From positions 22,051,701 to 22,115,700 of the forward strand of contig NC_092360.1 in NCBI RefSeq assembly GCF_030848805.1: a DNA stretch of 64,000 nucleotides, written 5' to 3'. Positions 39,601 to 52,640 of the stretch are shown one piece after another. Origin of the DNA: Temnothorax longispinosus. Taxonomy: Eukaryota > Arthropoda > Insecta > Hymenoptera > Formicidae. The position numbers and the translations under genes were made by a program. Below the pieces are notes generated by a model. The model saw nothing but the letters and a program-made list of their open reading frames with translations. It had not been told where the DNA came from and did no database searches. Position 1 is the first letter of the stretch. Every line of letters begins with the position of its first letter.

Positions 39601-40221
39601 GAAAACGAAAAAATTTCTGAATTTCTTCGAACAAACAAATGTTGCGATATATTAATCAAACAATGCAAAAAATTCAATAAAGGATACGAGAAACAATTTG
39701 TCGATAAACAATTTAAGCGATCACTCAGAATTTTTAATTTGCGTCAAATTATTATGTTTTTTAAATAAAAACTCATTTAGTAATAATAGTTATTTTGCTT
39801 TTATTATATTTTAGAGCAAACTCCTAAATGTTTGTCTCGCTGCTTTCACAGATACCAGAATTCTGAATTCACTACAGTTTAATCGTTCTTAATTGTAGTT
39901 GATTTATGTATATATAAAAATTGCCGTCTATCTCGAAAATATCTACATCGAATCAATATATAATCTCTATGCCTCGACGCCAACGATGCAGTCTGCTCGC
40001 TTGAAAACGTCTGATGTGTAAAATTCTAGCGTGCAATAAGGGCTCGACAAAGAACTCAGTGACGGTTTATTACGGTTATTGTGGCACGTTATTGCATTCC
40101 CAGCTCATAGAAGACAGGGCTACTTAAGACAGAGTCGGCTACAACGCTTGTATCGCCGCTTTCGTATATTCCGCGCGAGTGACCCTCAATAGCGACGACA
40201 CCGCGATAGCTACTTCACTCT
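39601..40221. other. Non-coding spacer
   Basis: A/T-rich at first, then more balanced from 39970. No open frame or repeat worth naming was seen. Confidence 0.45.
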
Positions 40222-40248
40222 GAAGAGAAGAGAAGAGAGAGAGAGAGT
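40222..40248. repeat. GAGAA/GA simple repeat
   Basis: Three GAAGA units run into GAGAGAGAGAGAG. It lies at the edge of a balanced block and could be a GAGA-factor-type site, though it may be only a microsatellite. Confidence 0.85.
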
Positions 40249-40249
40249 C

Positions 40250-42960
40250 GGATTTCCTGTAATACTGCGCAGCGCGCGCATCGTTGTCGCATCATGTTAA
40301 TAAAAGATAAGAATGCCAGGAGGGGTATCGAACGCGCACGGAAGCACTGCGGAAAGAAGGATAGGTCTACAGGGCGATATACGGCGCTCGTATCTCGCCA
40401 TACGTTTTATCAGTCACGGTTCACTTCTTCCAACATCCCGGAATTCGATCCGATTCGTCTCCCGGAGTAACGAAAGAAAGTGGCTCAGCCGAGGATTGGA
40501 GCTGGGCTCCTAACGAAGAAAAAGAAACGCTGATCATGACACGCTGGTATGGTGCCTGTATAGATTTTGATGGATGGAGCGATTGCATTGCCGAGCGATC
40601 TTAGTCAAAAGTATCATTAAAGAATAACTGTAACAAGTTTATGATAAGTTGAGCCAGTCGGCACGTTCGCAAGATAAAAGCATACAGTCTGTCATCAATT
40701 ATTCTGAGAAGAGTAGATTCGTTATTTTGAGAATGTAGAGAAAATTAGCCGAGTTCTAAATTAGCAAAATATTATTTAGAAGAATTATTAATCCGCTACA
40801 CTTCAAATCTCAACCACTTGAAACTCTTCAAAAATTGATGTCTTTGGACAATTTAATATTAATTATTAGAAATTTTTCTAATTCTGTTATATTCTTCAGT
40901 CTTTTCTACCTCTATTATATATATACGTCATTAAGATTTGGTTGATTAGACTCAGCTTTATACGCGATCAAAGGTCCATAATGCGAGGTCCCGCGAGGTC
41001 CATGTATGGACTATGTTTAAAGGTTAAGAACTTATATGGATCGAGATAAGTCACATCCCTCGTCTTTTTTCTATCTTAAGAACTTATAAGAAACTTGATT
41101 CTAAATAACACGTCAAAGAACGTTTTAATAATGACATAAAGATGGTAATGCGTATCCAAGAAAAAGCTCGCAAGTTACAGAGAGCCGAGCACAATTTGTC
41201 TTCTAATACGGAGGTAAGCGTGCCCGCCGCTTTCTTTCTTGTTTGTTCCTCCTTTATAGCGCCGGTTTATTCGGGGAAGATGGAAAGGACGAACAAAGCA
41301 GCGTTACGGTTTTGCATATTTTTTGCCGCTTTCACGTGACACTCTGAGTAAACGTAGCGACAGTTATAAGCGACGCAAGACGACGTGAGATCGGGCAATT
41401 CGCGCTCTATATACACCAACGCTGGTCGCGAATGAAGAAATGAATGTTGTCAGGTTGCGCGGACTAAGACAGGGAAACGCCCGCCGAAGTGTAGGAAAGA
41501 CAAAGGTGGCAAGAGGAAGAGGGGGCGCAGAGACAGGTGACGAGATTTAATATTCGTGTCTTCGCGCTGCTGGCTGGGAGAATCACAGGTCGGAATGGCA
41601 GCTCAGTTTCCGGAACGGAAGAATTTATCACCCACGCGTGTGTGACTCGACTATGATTGATTTCTCATCTGTTCTCACCTCGAACGACTAATGGCGCACG
41701 CTCGCCATTATTACGTCTCGTATCCTGGCCTAGGCTACTCTCCAAGATATTGGGTTTCAATTTGGCGTGGGTTATTCTCCTCGGCGAACCAGGCTGCTCG
41801 CGCTGCTTACGACCTTTCTTTGGTTCGACTGGAGCGACGTGATATGAAGCAACTCTGGATGGACGCAGCATAAAGCCATCTGTTTTAAGAAACTTCATAC
41901 ATGAGGGTTTTAGATGTTATATAGCGTATACAGCTGTGGCCGTTTCAATCTTGGAACATATTCTTTAGGAATCGATGTACTTTGGTACAAAGAAATGCGT
42001 TACGCAAACTTGTATTTCATTTTAATGAAATAAGCTCAGTTAAAAATAAAAATCAATTAAAAATAGGTTGTAATAAAAAGCAGTTTTAAATCAAACGGTA
42101 TCAAAATTATTCCAATCTGCACAATATATAAAATCTGATTGTTTACGAGTCGTTTGTGTACAATTTGAGCTATAGTAGAAGCTACAGTGATTAGAAGTGT
42201 AATGGAGAACGACATACTTTTCATATCATACAAGTCATTGCGGTATACAAGAAAATATATCTTTATTTATTACAAGATAAATAATAAATGTTAAATAGTG
42301 AAGTTATTATAATGTACTTAATAGTTGATTTAAATATGTAATATTTGTCAAGTTACTAGAGAAATGTTAAACATAACGATTCTCGAACATCAACAATTAT
42401 AATAATAAACTAATTGACTAGCTACTAATATGTCTATAATAATGTTAAACTTTACAAGAATGGAAAAAGAAAATTGGACTTTTGCTTAGCTATATCATTA
42501 GTTTGAATACCTAAAATAAAATGTTTACTTAATATACTGCAGTTTCTGAATCGTCTTTCGATCACGGTTCGAAATTTAGCTTCCGCCCATATATTTTAAC
42601 TCATGTTAGTTAACCACTTAATGTTGTTAAACAGTTTCGTTTCTCGCATAATAGTATTAGTACACTAATGTCCCTCCCGAGAGTTTATGTATAAACAAAA
42701 CCACGTGATATTGATGTTTTTTAATTGTATTATTTGCAACACACACATATTGTTCGTATTATTATAGTTATTTTCAGTTATCACCAGAATTTTTAATCTT
42801 AATTATTTGTAATTATTAAGAAAATTATTTAAAAATACGCAATTACTTTAACTACTTTAACATATAAAAAATTAATTCTCTGAAAACATATGAAAGTGTT
42901 CAAAAAATGCTTTAAGCCTGTCACACACAAAATAACATAGCAGCATTATGCATAAGACTG
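40250..42960. other. Non-coding stretch
   Basis: Balanced patches at 40260-40560 and 41140-41900 lie within A/T-rich filler. GCGAGGTCC is tandemly repeated at about 40983-41000. Frames of 60 to 77 codons at 41657-41898 overlap in three frames and on both strands, so none is supported. Confidence 0.4.
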
Positions 42961-42961
42961 C

Positions 42962-43044
42962 GTCTAGACCAATGAACATCCAATATAAAGCATGCTATGC
43001 TATGTAAAGTAAATCATTATGGCTGAATGCTCATTGGTCTAGAC
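42962..43044. repeat. Fold-back element with 14-bp perfect ends
   Basis: GTCTAGACCAATGA at 42962-42975 is perfectly complementary to 43031-43044, and the next few bases are similar (ACATCCA against GCATTCA). GCATGCTATGCTATGT inside pairs imperfectly with a segment to the left at 42932-42953, giving interlaced inverted repeats. It is probably a small or decayed MITE. Confidence 0.55.
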
Positions 43045-43483
43045 AAGATCCCAGAATTGCCCGTGCTTTGAATCTCATTTTGCGACGACGTGAGTCGTCT
43101 TATTGTTGAACTCACCTGTCGCGATTAATTTGCCCCGCTACCATTTAGGCGACGAATAGACAGCGGGAATGATTGTTCCATTTATTGGCTCGCCTAACGT
43201 GAACGGGGATATGATCTCGTGTAATTATATGTAAGCAATGTATTCGAGAGAGATCTGAGCCGAAAAGATAGAGGCACAGAGACACAGAGAACCCGGAATA
43301 GAAGAACACAGTGCAGAATAAAGTTGGAACATGTTTGCATTTACATGAAAATCTCTTGGTTTTGCTATCCTTAATCAAGGTAGCAAAACCATCTCCCAGC
43401 CTATCAAATATCCCCTACATTTACAAATTTTTGAGTTGCTGAATTTTCCTTGTTAGATATACATTATGTATTAACGCAAACAT
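43045..43483. repeat. Non-coding spacer with a short hairpin
   Basis: A balanced CpG patch at 43050-43290 is followed by a hairpin. GGTTTTGCTA...CCTT at 43358-43372 pairs with 43377-43390 around a 4-base loop, with one bulge. It is too short for a typical miRNA precursor. Confidence 0.5.
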
Positions 43484-43531
43484 ATCAAAAGACACGGTAG
43501 TGTCTCGCGCCAAGTGTACGCGCACCGAGAC
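43484..43531 (+). repeat. GC-rich dispersed repeat, copy 2
   Basis: It matches the reverse complement of about 22460-22505. The first 32 bases, including GACACGGTAGTGTCTCGCGC, differ at one position, and the remainder is similar with small gaps. GACAC...GTGTC is an internal palindrome. It is part of a dispersed repeat of unknown class. Confidence 0.65.
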
Positions 43532-44079
43532 ATAGATCGCATATCTATACGCGAGCTGACAAGTTGAAAGATCCATAGATTATCGAATCTCAATAACGGC
43601 TAAACTGATCAAGTCCTGAATAGACTCAATCGATATCTTAGGTTTAAATTATATAATAAAATTGTTTATATTTTTCGTCTACATGTCTTACGAGCGGAAA
43701 TATTTAATTATGTCACGATGCGATCGTCAATTAAAATATAAAGCTTTGAGGAAGATATAAATATAACAGGAAATAAATTTTAGAGCGTAGAAAGACAGTT
43801 TCGGAAAAATTTAATCATCTAAAATAAATAGTATTATCTTGCCAATTACTTATTTAAAATAGAATATAGAATTAGATTATTTTTCCATCTAATCTCATAG
43901 ACAGAATTAGATTAGAAAAAAATATTTTTGCTCTTCTTTAAAAACTTATGTGCATTCGATCTATATCCTTCTCAGCATTTCACAATCTCAACATTCACGT
44001 CCCGCTATATACTTTCTCGTTGGCAAAAACTCTCGCCGTGCATTCATATACCTTTCGTTGTAGGGTGAAATTTAGGGTC
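43532..44079. other. AT-rich non-coding spacer
   Basis: There is no gene or mobile element. Some ATTAGATTA-type repetition occurs at 43870-43920. Confidence 0.45.
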
Positions 44080-46700
44080 TTAATGCGAGGTCGCTGAAGG
44101 GGACGCGTTAAGGCAGCACCATCCTTTGCGATAAATTCTAACAAATCGGATGGGACAGAGGCGCGGCGGTGGATTTATAAAACACCGAACGAATAATGAG
44201 CGAGTCGCTCTCCACGTGAGGAAGATCCGAGATGCGAAGGGAAGGCAAAGCGAACGTTACGAGCGACAGCCACTTCGAGCCTGAAAGCCGCCGTTACTCT
44301 CGCCGCCATTCAGCCCGGTTTTGGGCCACCAGCCAGCCAGAGATGTGTTTCATTGCAGCTTCCTTTCCATTTTCGATCGGGCCTTTTGCAACACGCGCGC
44401 GCGGCCGTGCCACTTCGCCGAGTCTACTTCGCGAACTCCTGCGGTAATGGCGACGCCGTGCAGAATTCGAGAGAGGTTTGGATCAAAGATCTAAACGTGC
44501 GGAGAAAATCGTGCGGGGAAGCCGGGCGAGAATTCTCCAGCTATTTGTGAAGCAAGATGTAACTGAAATTCAAGAGTTAGTATACCTTGTCGACAAAAAT
44601 GCGAGAGAGGTCCACGGGGAAATGCGATATTAATCTCTTTACGGCGAAACATCGCATCGTGTTGTTTTACCGCGATATCTTCTCGCTTCTTATTTGCTGC
44701 GCGCATCTATCGACATTTTTCAAATAACTATAAACTAACACATGCACATTATATAGAATTATCCCACATTAGAAATTAAAATCGCATAAATCTAGCTATT
44801 TTTTTGTGAAAAGCTTATTTATAATTCTCTTATTTGTAATTAATAGATGAGAGAGATTGATATATTTAACTAAAATAATTACCTGTTTTCCAAATTCTTT
44901 GCAGCAGTTCGCAATAGATGTAACTTTGTTTATTGGCACGTTCAAAATGTAAAAGTCTCGCGATAAAAGCGACGATATCTAGATTCGAAGAGATCGTAAA
45001 TATCGAATAAAATGCTGTGAAGTATTTTGAACTTTTCAAAGTGATTCTCGAAATGCAGATTAATCAATATGCGATGAAAAAGAGGATAGTTTATTTCACT
45101 GACTATTAGAAAAATCAGGCAATTATTTATTACCGTACATTGAACATTTCAAGTGCAGTATTATATAAATAAAAACTTTCTTTCTTTCTCTCGGAGCTGA
45201 AAAAGAAACGTACATCTTTTACGCGGCGCAGTTAAATCATCACCCGCTAAATGGCCCGAAGGAAAAAAGGTGAAACGGTGTAGAAGGAAAATAATGGTGG
45301 TGAATTGATTCGAATTAAATTCGAGGCGGACGTCGGGCGCTATGTAATCTCGTTAAACTTCCGTACCGTGCGAATTAGCGAAAAGTCCAAAGGGGATGAC
45401 GGTAGTTGGCCATTAACTCGCCTCCTCCGCGCGTAACTCCGGCCAACGAAACGTCGACAACGATAAGATCAAATTATTTACAAGCTCCGTCGCGTAATGA
45501 CCGTCGCAAATGCGCCGGTTGATTTATAGCCGGCTGTTTAAGCAAGTATAACGTGAATGTATAGGGTAAACGTCGTCGCGGGGAATGGGAATATAAAGAG
45601 CTGTCCGTCACGGCCGTCGCCACTCGTTTATCCACGAGGATCGCTTTCCACGCCGTCGCCCTACGGATTCGCATTCGAATTATATTTATCGAGATCGTGT
45701 CCATCGGTCCAGGTCCCACCGGACTCTCGGCCGACGGTGTACGGACGAAGAAGCGTTTTAAATGATAAAAATGAGTTATCGATCTGAAAGTATTTCGCTC
45801 ACGGTGGAAACGCGAGCCCGCGAGTCTATGGGGAAATAACGAGCCAAGAGCGTAGCGCGGGTCTGGGAAATTTACGGGGTCAGAAAAACTGAAAATTAGT
45901 TTCATGAAAAAAAGAACCTACGGAGAACGAACGGCTACGGGTGTTATAGCCCGTCGTACGTGTGTTCTTTGTATTTTAAAATCTCTCTCTTGCGAAACAA
46001 AAAATTAACATGTAATATAACGTCATAAACGCAACCGGGTTACGGAATATATCCCATGGGTCGTGTAATCGCGCGAGACACGGCGAAAACATAGCGGTTG
46101 ATGGTTAAATTGCGTTCGCGGATGATGTTATTGTCGCCTCCGAACGCATTTCTGGATTTCTCTCTGCACGGGTGCCTCTAACGCGCCATATCACGCAAAC
46201 GGCATCGTTCTTATCTGACAATGAGCTCCGTGCGGCTACGCGCGTCCGCATATATGCGAAAACGTCTTCTGAATATAGAAAGTCCGTCCGCGCGCGACTT
46301 GCAAATTGGACGCGAAATATTGAAATTCCCGTTTGCGCACGCCGGGAATTTTAATACGCGAGCTCAGTTTTAATTTAAAAGCGGCGTAGAAGCGAGATGG
46401 CGGCAAAGTAATGTTACGCCCCCACGCACTTATCATTTCGCGCGCTTTGACCTTTTTTTCTATATCCTCGCGGCGAGGGTAGAAGATTGAAATGCGCATT
46501 ATTAACAGGTACTTCAGGTGTCTCAAGTATTATTCCTCCTCGCGGCGATTTCACAATGTTGTCTTACCTTCCCCAGGTCGCCGCGAGTCGTCAGGAAGAA
46601 ATCCCACTGTTACGAAATATTTAAACTTCGACTACGCTCTGCAGGTACCATTAAACAAAAGTAACGGAGATAATCTTGGGACGTGGTAAAAAGAGGACCT
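44080..46700. promoter_or_regulatory. Cluster of CpG-dense blocks
   Basis: CpG-dense blocks at about 44080-44560, 45230-45900 and 46040-46690 alternate with A/T-rich filler at 44720-45200. GCGCGCGGCCG occurs at 44396. Frames up to 143 codons occur on both strands without recognisable domains. The alternation is like insect developmental-gene neighbourhoods, but that is inference. Confidence 0.25.
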
Positions 46701-46956
46701 TATGAATAATGTAACGTCTACAGAAGTAGTAATCTTTGGTTTCAATGCTGGCAGAATCGAGGTTGTTTATCGACAAGAAATTTTCTCGAGTACCGTTCTC
46801 GAAAGGGAAATTCTCTGCCGCGACAATCGAGATATTATCTTTCTCTCTCGTTGCAAAAACAATTTTATTGTTTAGACATAAATTCCCATAATTCTCAATG
46901 TTGTTTGGATAAATGACAAGATAATGTCACATTATAGGAAAAAAATGCCAGGAATA
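46701..46956. other. Non-coding spacer
   Basis: Ordinary balanced to A/T-rich sequence without visible features. Confidence 0.4.
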
Positions 46957-47019
46957 ATTCATGTATTCCTAAAGATTTCATCCTACACAATCAGAAGAGT
47001 GTTTAGGGAATACATGAAT
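46957..47019. repeat. Hairpin with 17-bp stem
   Basis: ATTCATGTATTCCTAAA at 46957-46973 pairs with 47002-47019, allowing one bulge, around a loop of 28 bases. The stem does not extend further outward. It could be a fold-back remnant; it is shorter than a usual animal miRNA precursor. Confidence 0.6.
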
Positions 47020-49954
47020 AAGTATATATCTTAAATAAATATATATACATAAACTTTTCAATATAATATTTAATCTTGGACAAAATGAAAGTCGTTAGCT
47101 TCAGATAATCGCGAAATTTCGGTTTATTCCTGATTAATTTTGTTGGCACTATGCAGTTCTAAAATCCGTTATTATTATGTGTGATGAAAGATTACCTCTA
47201 AGTAGTATAACCTCATTTTATAATAATCCGTGAGCTTTTCTTTTAGTTTCTTTGTTCGTCGAAAAACTGTTGCTCATTGACTATTTTCATAAATACTTGT
47301 CTAAAAATTCTCTTTTCTCTCGATACTTAATTGTTCCTTTTATTAGTGCAAGCTGAGCTCATATTACAATATCATTTGTTGTATCAAATGGAGTAAAAAA
47401 GCTTCTAGAAGCACAAAAGGCCTGTTAAAAACGTTTAAATTAAATCCCACTTTTTAATTCTATATTACCCATTAACGTTAATATCCCGGAGCGGTGGAAT
47501 CAAATTGAAGAGTGCCAATATCGACGACACTAATTTACTTTGTCAGATTATGATTATCGACAGAAAATTTGGGTCGATTCAATTTTCGTCGTCGTGCGTA
47601 AAATTTAGTAGTAGTGAAAAATTGTGGAAAGATTTAGGAGTATATTCCTGTGTATTATTTTCTTAATCTGTAACAAGACGAAAGCACACAAGTAGCTTTC
47701 TTGGAGAATTTGTGAAAATATGAAACATTTCAGAATCTAAATCTTTTTCTCGATCAGTTATATTCCATGATGTAATATATTAATATATCGCAAGGTAAAT
47801 ATATATTGCGCTTTCCATTCAATCTTGGTATATCTAACTTTCTTTCCCGCGCAATTCTTGCGACGAGATATCGCAGTCTCGCGCTTCGTTTATGTTAGCA
47901 CCGATCGATAGACGAAAGAAACGGGAGATATTTCCCCGCATTCAATGCAAATCATAAATCCTTCGTATCATCAAGCTGAAAATGGAACTATTCTATTTTC
48001 ATTCGTTGAATTCATGATAAACTCGTTCAACTGATCCGCGTCTGGCATGTAATGACGACGAAAGACCAACGTTCAAGAAAAAGCGACGTGCCGGAGAGAT
48101 CAAACCTGTTTTTAAGTGAGAAACGAATGACCTCTTCGGAAAGGATAAAAGCGAAGTAGAGATAAGGATAAAAAAAACGAGATAAAGAGAAGACAAAAGA
48201 AAGAGATAAGAGAGAAGAAAATGAATAAAAAATAGATAGACAGAACGGAAAATGAAGGAAATGAAAGAAGCGGTAGGAATATTTATCTAAAATTAAGACG
48301 AGAATGAAAAAAAACTGCTAGGAAAATTCACCGCGCCTGCTGTACGTGAATTTGTCCATCTCCGACGTAAAAGATGACTTTTATTTAATGATTTGCTTAA
48401 CATAGGGCTGAAGAGATACATATATCTAGAATTTGCATCCATCTAGAAAGACAATCTCCCCATTAAGCGGGGAAAAAACAATAAAAAGTTCATTCCAATA
48501 AGTGATATAATACTGACTCTTTGTTGCAGTATTATTAAAAGAAAGCAGGCAGGTGTTTATATAACGCGAGATCACTGATTCTCAAGTAACAAGTATAAAA
48601 AAAATATTTTTTAATTAAATTCTCCGTCCATTCCAGGTCTTTTGCATTTTCATAACATCGCTCGCAATAAAATTTTCACCGTGCACGTGTAAGAACGCGC
48701 GCAACGCAAACTTATAATGAAGGTTACATTCAATGTATCATTTCTGCACAGCGTGTTCCACTCCAATTTTACTCGAAAGTGTTATCAATATAGATTAAAA
48801 GCCCACTCAAGTTGGAAACTTCGTTTAATCTCGGAGGATTAAAGCGCTTCAGTCGCTAACGCGTTATAATAATTTGTATGATTTTCTACAAGTTAATTAA
48901 TTTACGTATTCTTGGTTTTCTCCCTTTCTTGCAAATATAGCATTTCAGTTAATCCTAGTAATTATATACCTATAGATACTATTCACGAATTCTGCTTTTC
49001 AAATCATTCCAATAAACTCATATGTATATGACTAATCTAATAAACATTACTAATTAAGAAAGGTTTAATTGTTAAATATTTTTAAATTAAATTTTCAATA
49101 TGCAATTAATATAAATATAACAAAGTTTAAATATTTAATCCAAATACCAATTATCTTTTAAAAATACTGGTAATTTATGTCTTTTACTCATAATTTCTAA
49201 TATTAATTTAACAAAACCTTATAACAAAAACTTTTGTACTAACACATTTGTTAATAATTTATGAGTTATAAAAGTGCCAAAATATATCCGAAATACATCG
49301 GCACAATATACATTCTAATATAAATTCTAATTGATTAAACCCGTAAAAAATAAATTTGCCAAAAGCAACGCCATCACGATCGTTGTCTCGAGCGGCGGCC
49401 GTCAAAGAATCTGCATGGAAATCTGCCCGTTTTATGGAAGATTAGAGCAAAACGACGTCTTAATCTGCAAGACCGGATGGCCGCTGCGACGTGAATTCGA
49501 CGCGTCGTAAAAGTTAGATGTCGACCATGAGCCGAATCGAAAATGTGGTCCCGCGCCCGGATGGCGGCAACGATTTTTAATAAAACGTTTCTCGTTCGTT
49601 TCTCTTCCTCTTCTCTCCCCGTTTCACTGGCTCGCTCGTTGTCGTCGCGAAACGTTTAACCCCGTCTCGCACGTATGCTCCGCGAAATTGTAAAGCCATT
49701 GCGCCTACTCGGCGCTAAAGTGTAAAGTATCGATTGTGCGCGCGTAACTGCCGTTACGAGAGCGATAAATCTGAGCGCAAAAATAAAACGACGCGCCCTA
49801 TCGGGCCCTGTATCGCGATTATTATACATTTTCCCGATATATCTCCCGTTCGACGTGCCGCTAAATCGCGTAACTGCATACGTTATGTCTTTTCTAAGCG
49901 ATTTGTCGTCGAGCGTTTAACTTCACTTCCATATGCCTGAAGAGAAACTGCAGA
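47020..49954. other. Non-coding stretch
   Basis: Mostly A/T-rich. The plus strand is purine-rich at 48060-48260 with many AGA and GAAA words. A CpG-dense block occupies 49360-49950. Short open frames occur on both strands and none is credible. Confidence 0.4.
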
Positions 49955-49977
49955 AAATGCACGATTATCGTGCATTT
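49955..49977. repeat. 23-bp perfect odd palindrome
   Basis: AAATGCACGAT and its complement are centred on one T at 49966. It lies just past the CpG-dense block at 49360-49950. A dimeric DNA-binding site is one reading; chance is another. Confidence 0.65.
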
Positions 49978-51239
49978 ATGTTGGCGCTGGCCGAGAAACT
50001 TGTAGATATACATATATTTCCATGCAAAATTACGAAAATTATACTTGCAGTTCTAACTAGGTACGTTATTCCACACAAAATGTAGCAGAATAGAATGTAA
50101 TTAACATTTTTTTTATGGAAATGGAACTCTATATATTCTACTAATTACAAAATATATACATGGGTTGTATTAGCGTTTACCATAATGCATATAAATGTTT
50201 CGGAAAGAGTTTTTTAGAGAATTACAAATCGATTATATCTTCATAGAGAGTTACGAATTGATTATACCATTTTCCTGATTATAATCTAGATCATATATAA
50301 TTATATCATTCGAGAATTGCAGATTTGCAGATATACGCAATTCGTTAATGAGAAAAATGTTTTTCGAATAAATTCCAGCAATGTTTCGTGAAAGTAATAC
50401 ACAGTGAATACGGCCTTCATTATAAGTTTTCGTCACACGCGTACTTTTTATGCATACTAAATAACGATATCTTATCACAAGCAGTAGAAGTTGAATGACC
50501 TCTGGCACGAAAAGCAGAGAATTTAATTAGAGAAATTTTTTTCTGTTGCTTGTTACTTGAGAATATTACGGAGCGACCCCGCATTTTATAAACACCTCTG
50601 GCGATATTCTTTTGATATCCCATCATCTGACGGTTCTATAAAATAATTATCTGTTTGATTGATCTACTGCAAGAAAAAATACTCTAAAAATTGTAAAAAA
50701 AGATAATTAAAGAAAATAATTGTCTTCCCGTACAAGAACCGGACAATGAATGATACAAATGCATAGGAGAAGATATCTGACATTTAAAACACTATAGTGT
50801 ATAAAAAATGAAGATCGGAAATTTAAATCTCTTTTAAATCTCTTACAAAATGTTCCATATATCGTTGCTTTATTTAGAAAATTGTAAGGAAATAACCGAA
50901 AATCAGATAAAGAATTTTTTTATTGCCGGAAATTCTCCAAGATTAAAATTCAAGCAAGCATTTACCGCGAGTTACCATGCGTTTACAGACCTTTGTTGAA
51001 AGTCGCTCTCATAAAGAAGTTAAAGAACCTCATTTGTAAGTCTATAAGGTCAGAAAGTCTGTTTTGTCACAATTGCGAAAAAGCATTCTCGCTGTTGCGT
51101 AAAAAATTTGCGTTTAGATGTCACAGACAGAAAAAAAACTCCATGTTAAATCTCGTTACGACAAGTGTCGAATATTTTAACAAGACAAGCATTTTTATCG
51201 CGCTCGTTTTAGACCGGAGTTCATACATCTCGCACGACT
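49978..51239. other. AT-rich non-coding stretch
   Basis: Frames of 68 to 85 codons occur on both strands. The plus-strand frame at 50993-51241 contains Cys-His-Asn-Cys and a later Cys-His pair, but the spacing does not fit a C2H2 finger. No gene is called. Confidence 0.4.
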
Positions 51240-52051
51240 AACACGCGCGTTGTAGGATACGTCGGAAAAGGCCATAAAGCCTTTCCGCGAGGTTCTCGTA
51301 GGGCTTTTCCCCTTCTCTCTTCGAAATAAGCCCGGCGAAGATGGGTGAGGATCTTAAAGCCGGAAAGTTTATCCGACCAAGTAGGTAGGTACACCCGCAT
51401 GTGAAGGTGGTGTACGCCCTCGCGTAAAATATACAGTATCCTAAATCGCGGTATTACTAAAGCGATTCCCAAACGTGAAATATCACGCCGAATTCTGCAA
51501 TTTCTGTCGGCAACGCCGATCTCTCCCTCTTCGTACGCCGTACAATTGCCACGGGAATTGCTTGTGAATTATAAATTAGCGTTCGTCTTTAACCGAACCT
51601 TCGCTTCATTAATTTGTAATGCACCTTCAATAATCTCGCACGAATCAAACGAACGTTAAGTACTTCCGCTACGCGCTCTTAAAGCACCCCGGCTTTGGTT
51701 TGCGGAGTAACCACATTTCCATCAGAGATTGAACGTGAACAAGTTCAACAAAAAGATAAGAAAAGTGTTAACATCGGCTAATCGACTTTTTACCTATGTA
51801 TCATAATTCTGACGAAACGCCGCAACGTGTTAAAAGGATAATATGAAACTAATGCGATGATGGATCGCCAAAAATTCGCATACGTGCTGGCTCTGCAGGA
51901 TCGTTAAAGCGTGGAAGAAGCGCTGAGGAAGCGAAATAACGATAACTGTTAGCAGCTTAGCCATCAATAAAACGTTATACACGAGTTTTCCACAAGCAGA
52001 TAGGTCGAATCATTTCGCCACCTCGTCGTCGGGAAAAGGGAGCGCGATAAG

Positions 52052-52097
<46 letters not shown>

Positions 52098-52640
52098 AAG
52101 AGAGAACATCTAGTCATCAAGAAGAGGAATAAAGTGAATTTCGCGCGGAGAATTTCTGCGAGGCAATCCGGCCCACACCTCGATGCCATCCGACGAACTT
52201 TAATTTTCCACGAACGGCTACGGGAGGAGAGCATTAAAAAGTTCTCTTTGTGAAACGGATGCGTCGCATCATTACTGTTCAATGCATTGTTCACCGACGG
52301 ATAATCGGGAATTATTAAAAAGATGCCGTCAGCAAGCCAACAGAAGTGAACATCGAAGGTACGAATCGGAGGGCATTCTTGCTCATGCAAGTATGACATA
52401 CCGGAGTATCGAAATATATTCGGGCGTTCCACTGATTCGCAGAGAGAGCATGGATCCTTACCTAATTTAACTCCTCTCATAGCGCGACTGTTTGTACAAT
52501 TAGACGCGCGGCGGACGTTTATGTCGAGACACAACGTATCTACCAAAATGCCCAGCGACTCGCTTCACGATCTTAGAGCGATGGCCCTTCAATCGAGAAC
52601 TATCCCAAATTCGTCCCTGCAAACTGGAATTGTCATTGCT
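51240..52640. promoter_or_regulatory. CpG-rich region around a long GA tract
   Basis: Balanced, CpG-containing sequence throughout, with the (AG)n tract at 52055. The minus-strand 178-codon frame at 52010-52546 owes its Ser-Leu run to that tract and is not a credible gene. A promoter or enhancer role is inference. Confidence 0.2.
52055..52092. repeat. (AG)19 microsatellite
   Basis: An uninterrupted AG run, continued by AAGAAAGAGAGAA to 52105. Confidence 0.97.

Noticed and set aside
22441..43531. Giant Polinton-like element bounded by the inverted repeats
   Set aside because: There are no polymerase, integrase or capsid-like frames between the repeats, and the repeats are far shorter than that class uses.
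46957..47019. miRNA precursor
   Set aside because: The stem is only about 17 bp and does not extend outward. No known miRNA sequence was recognised.
50993..51241. Possible C2H2 zinc finger in a plus-strand frame
   Set aside because: Cys-x2-Cys is present, but the Phe, Leu and His spacing of the fold is absent.
52010..52546. 178-codon minus-strand open frame
   Set aside because: Its Ser-Leu run is the (AG)n microsatellite read on the other strand, and the remainder has no recognisable domain.
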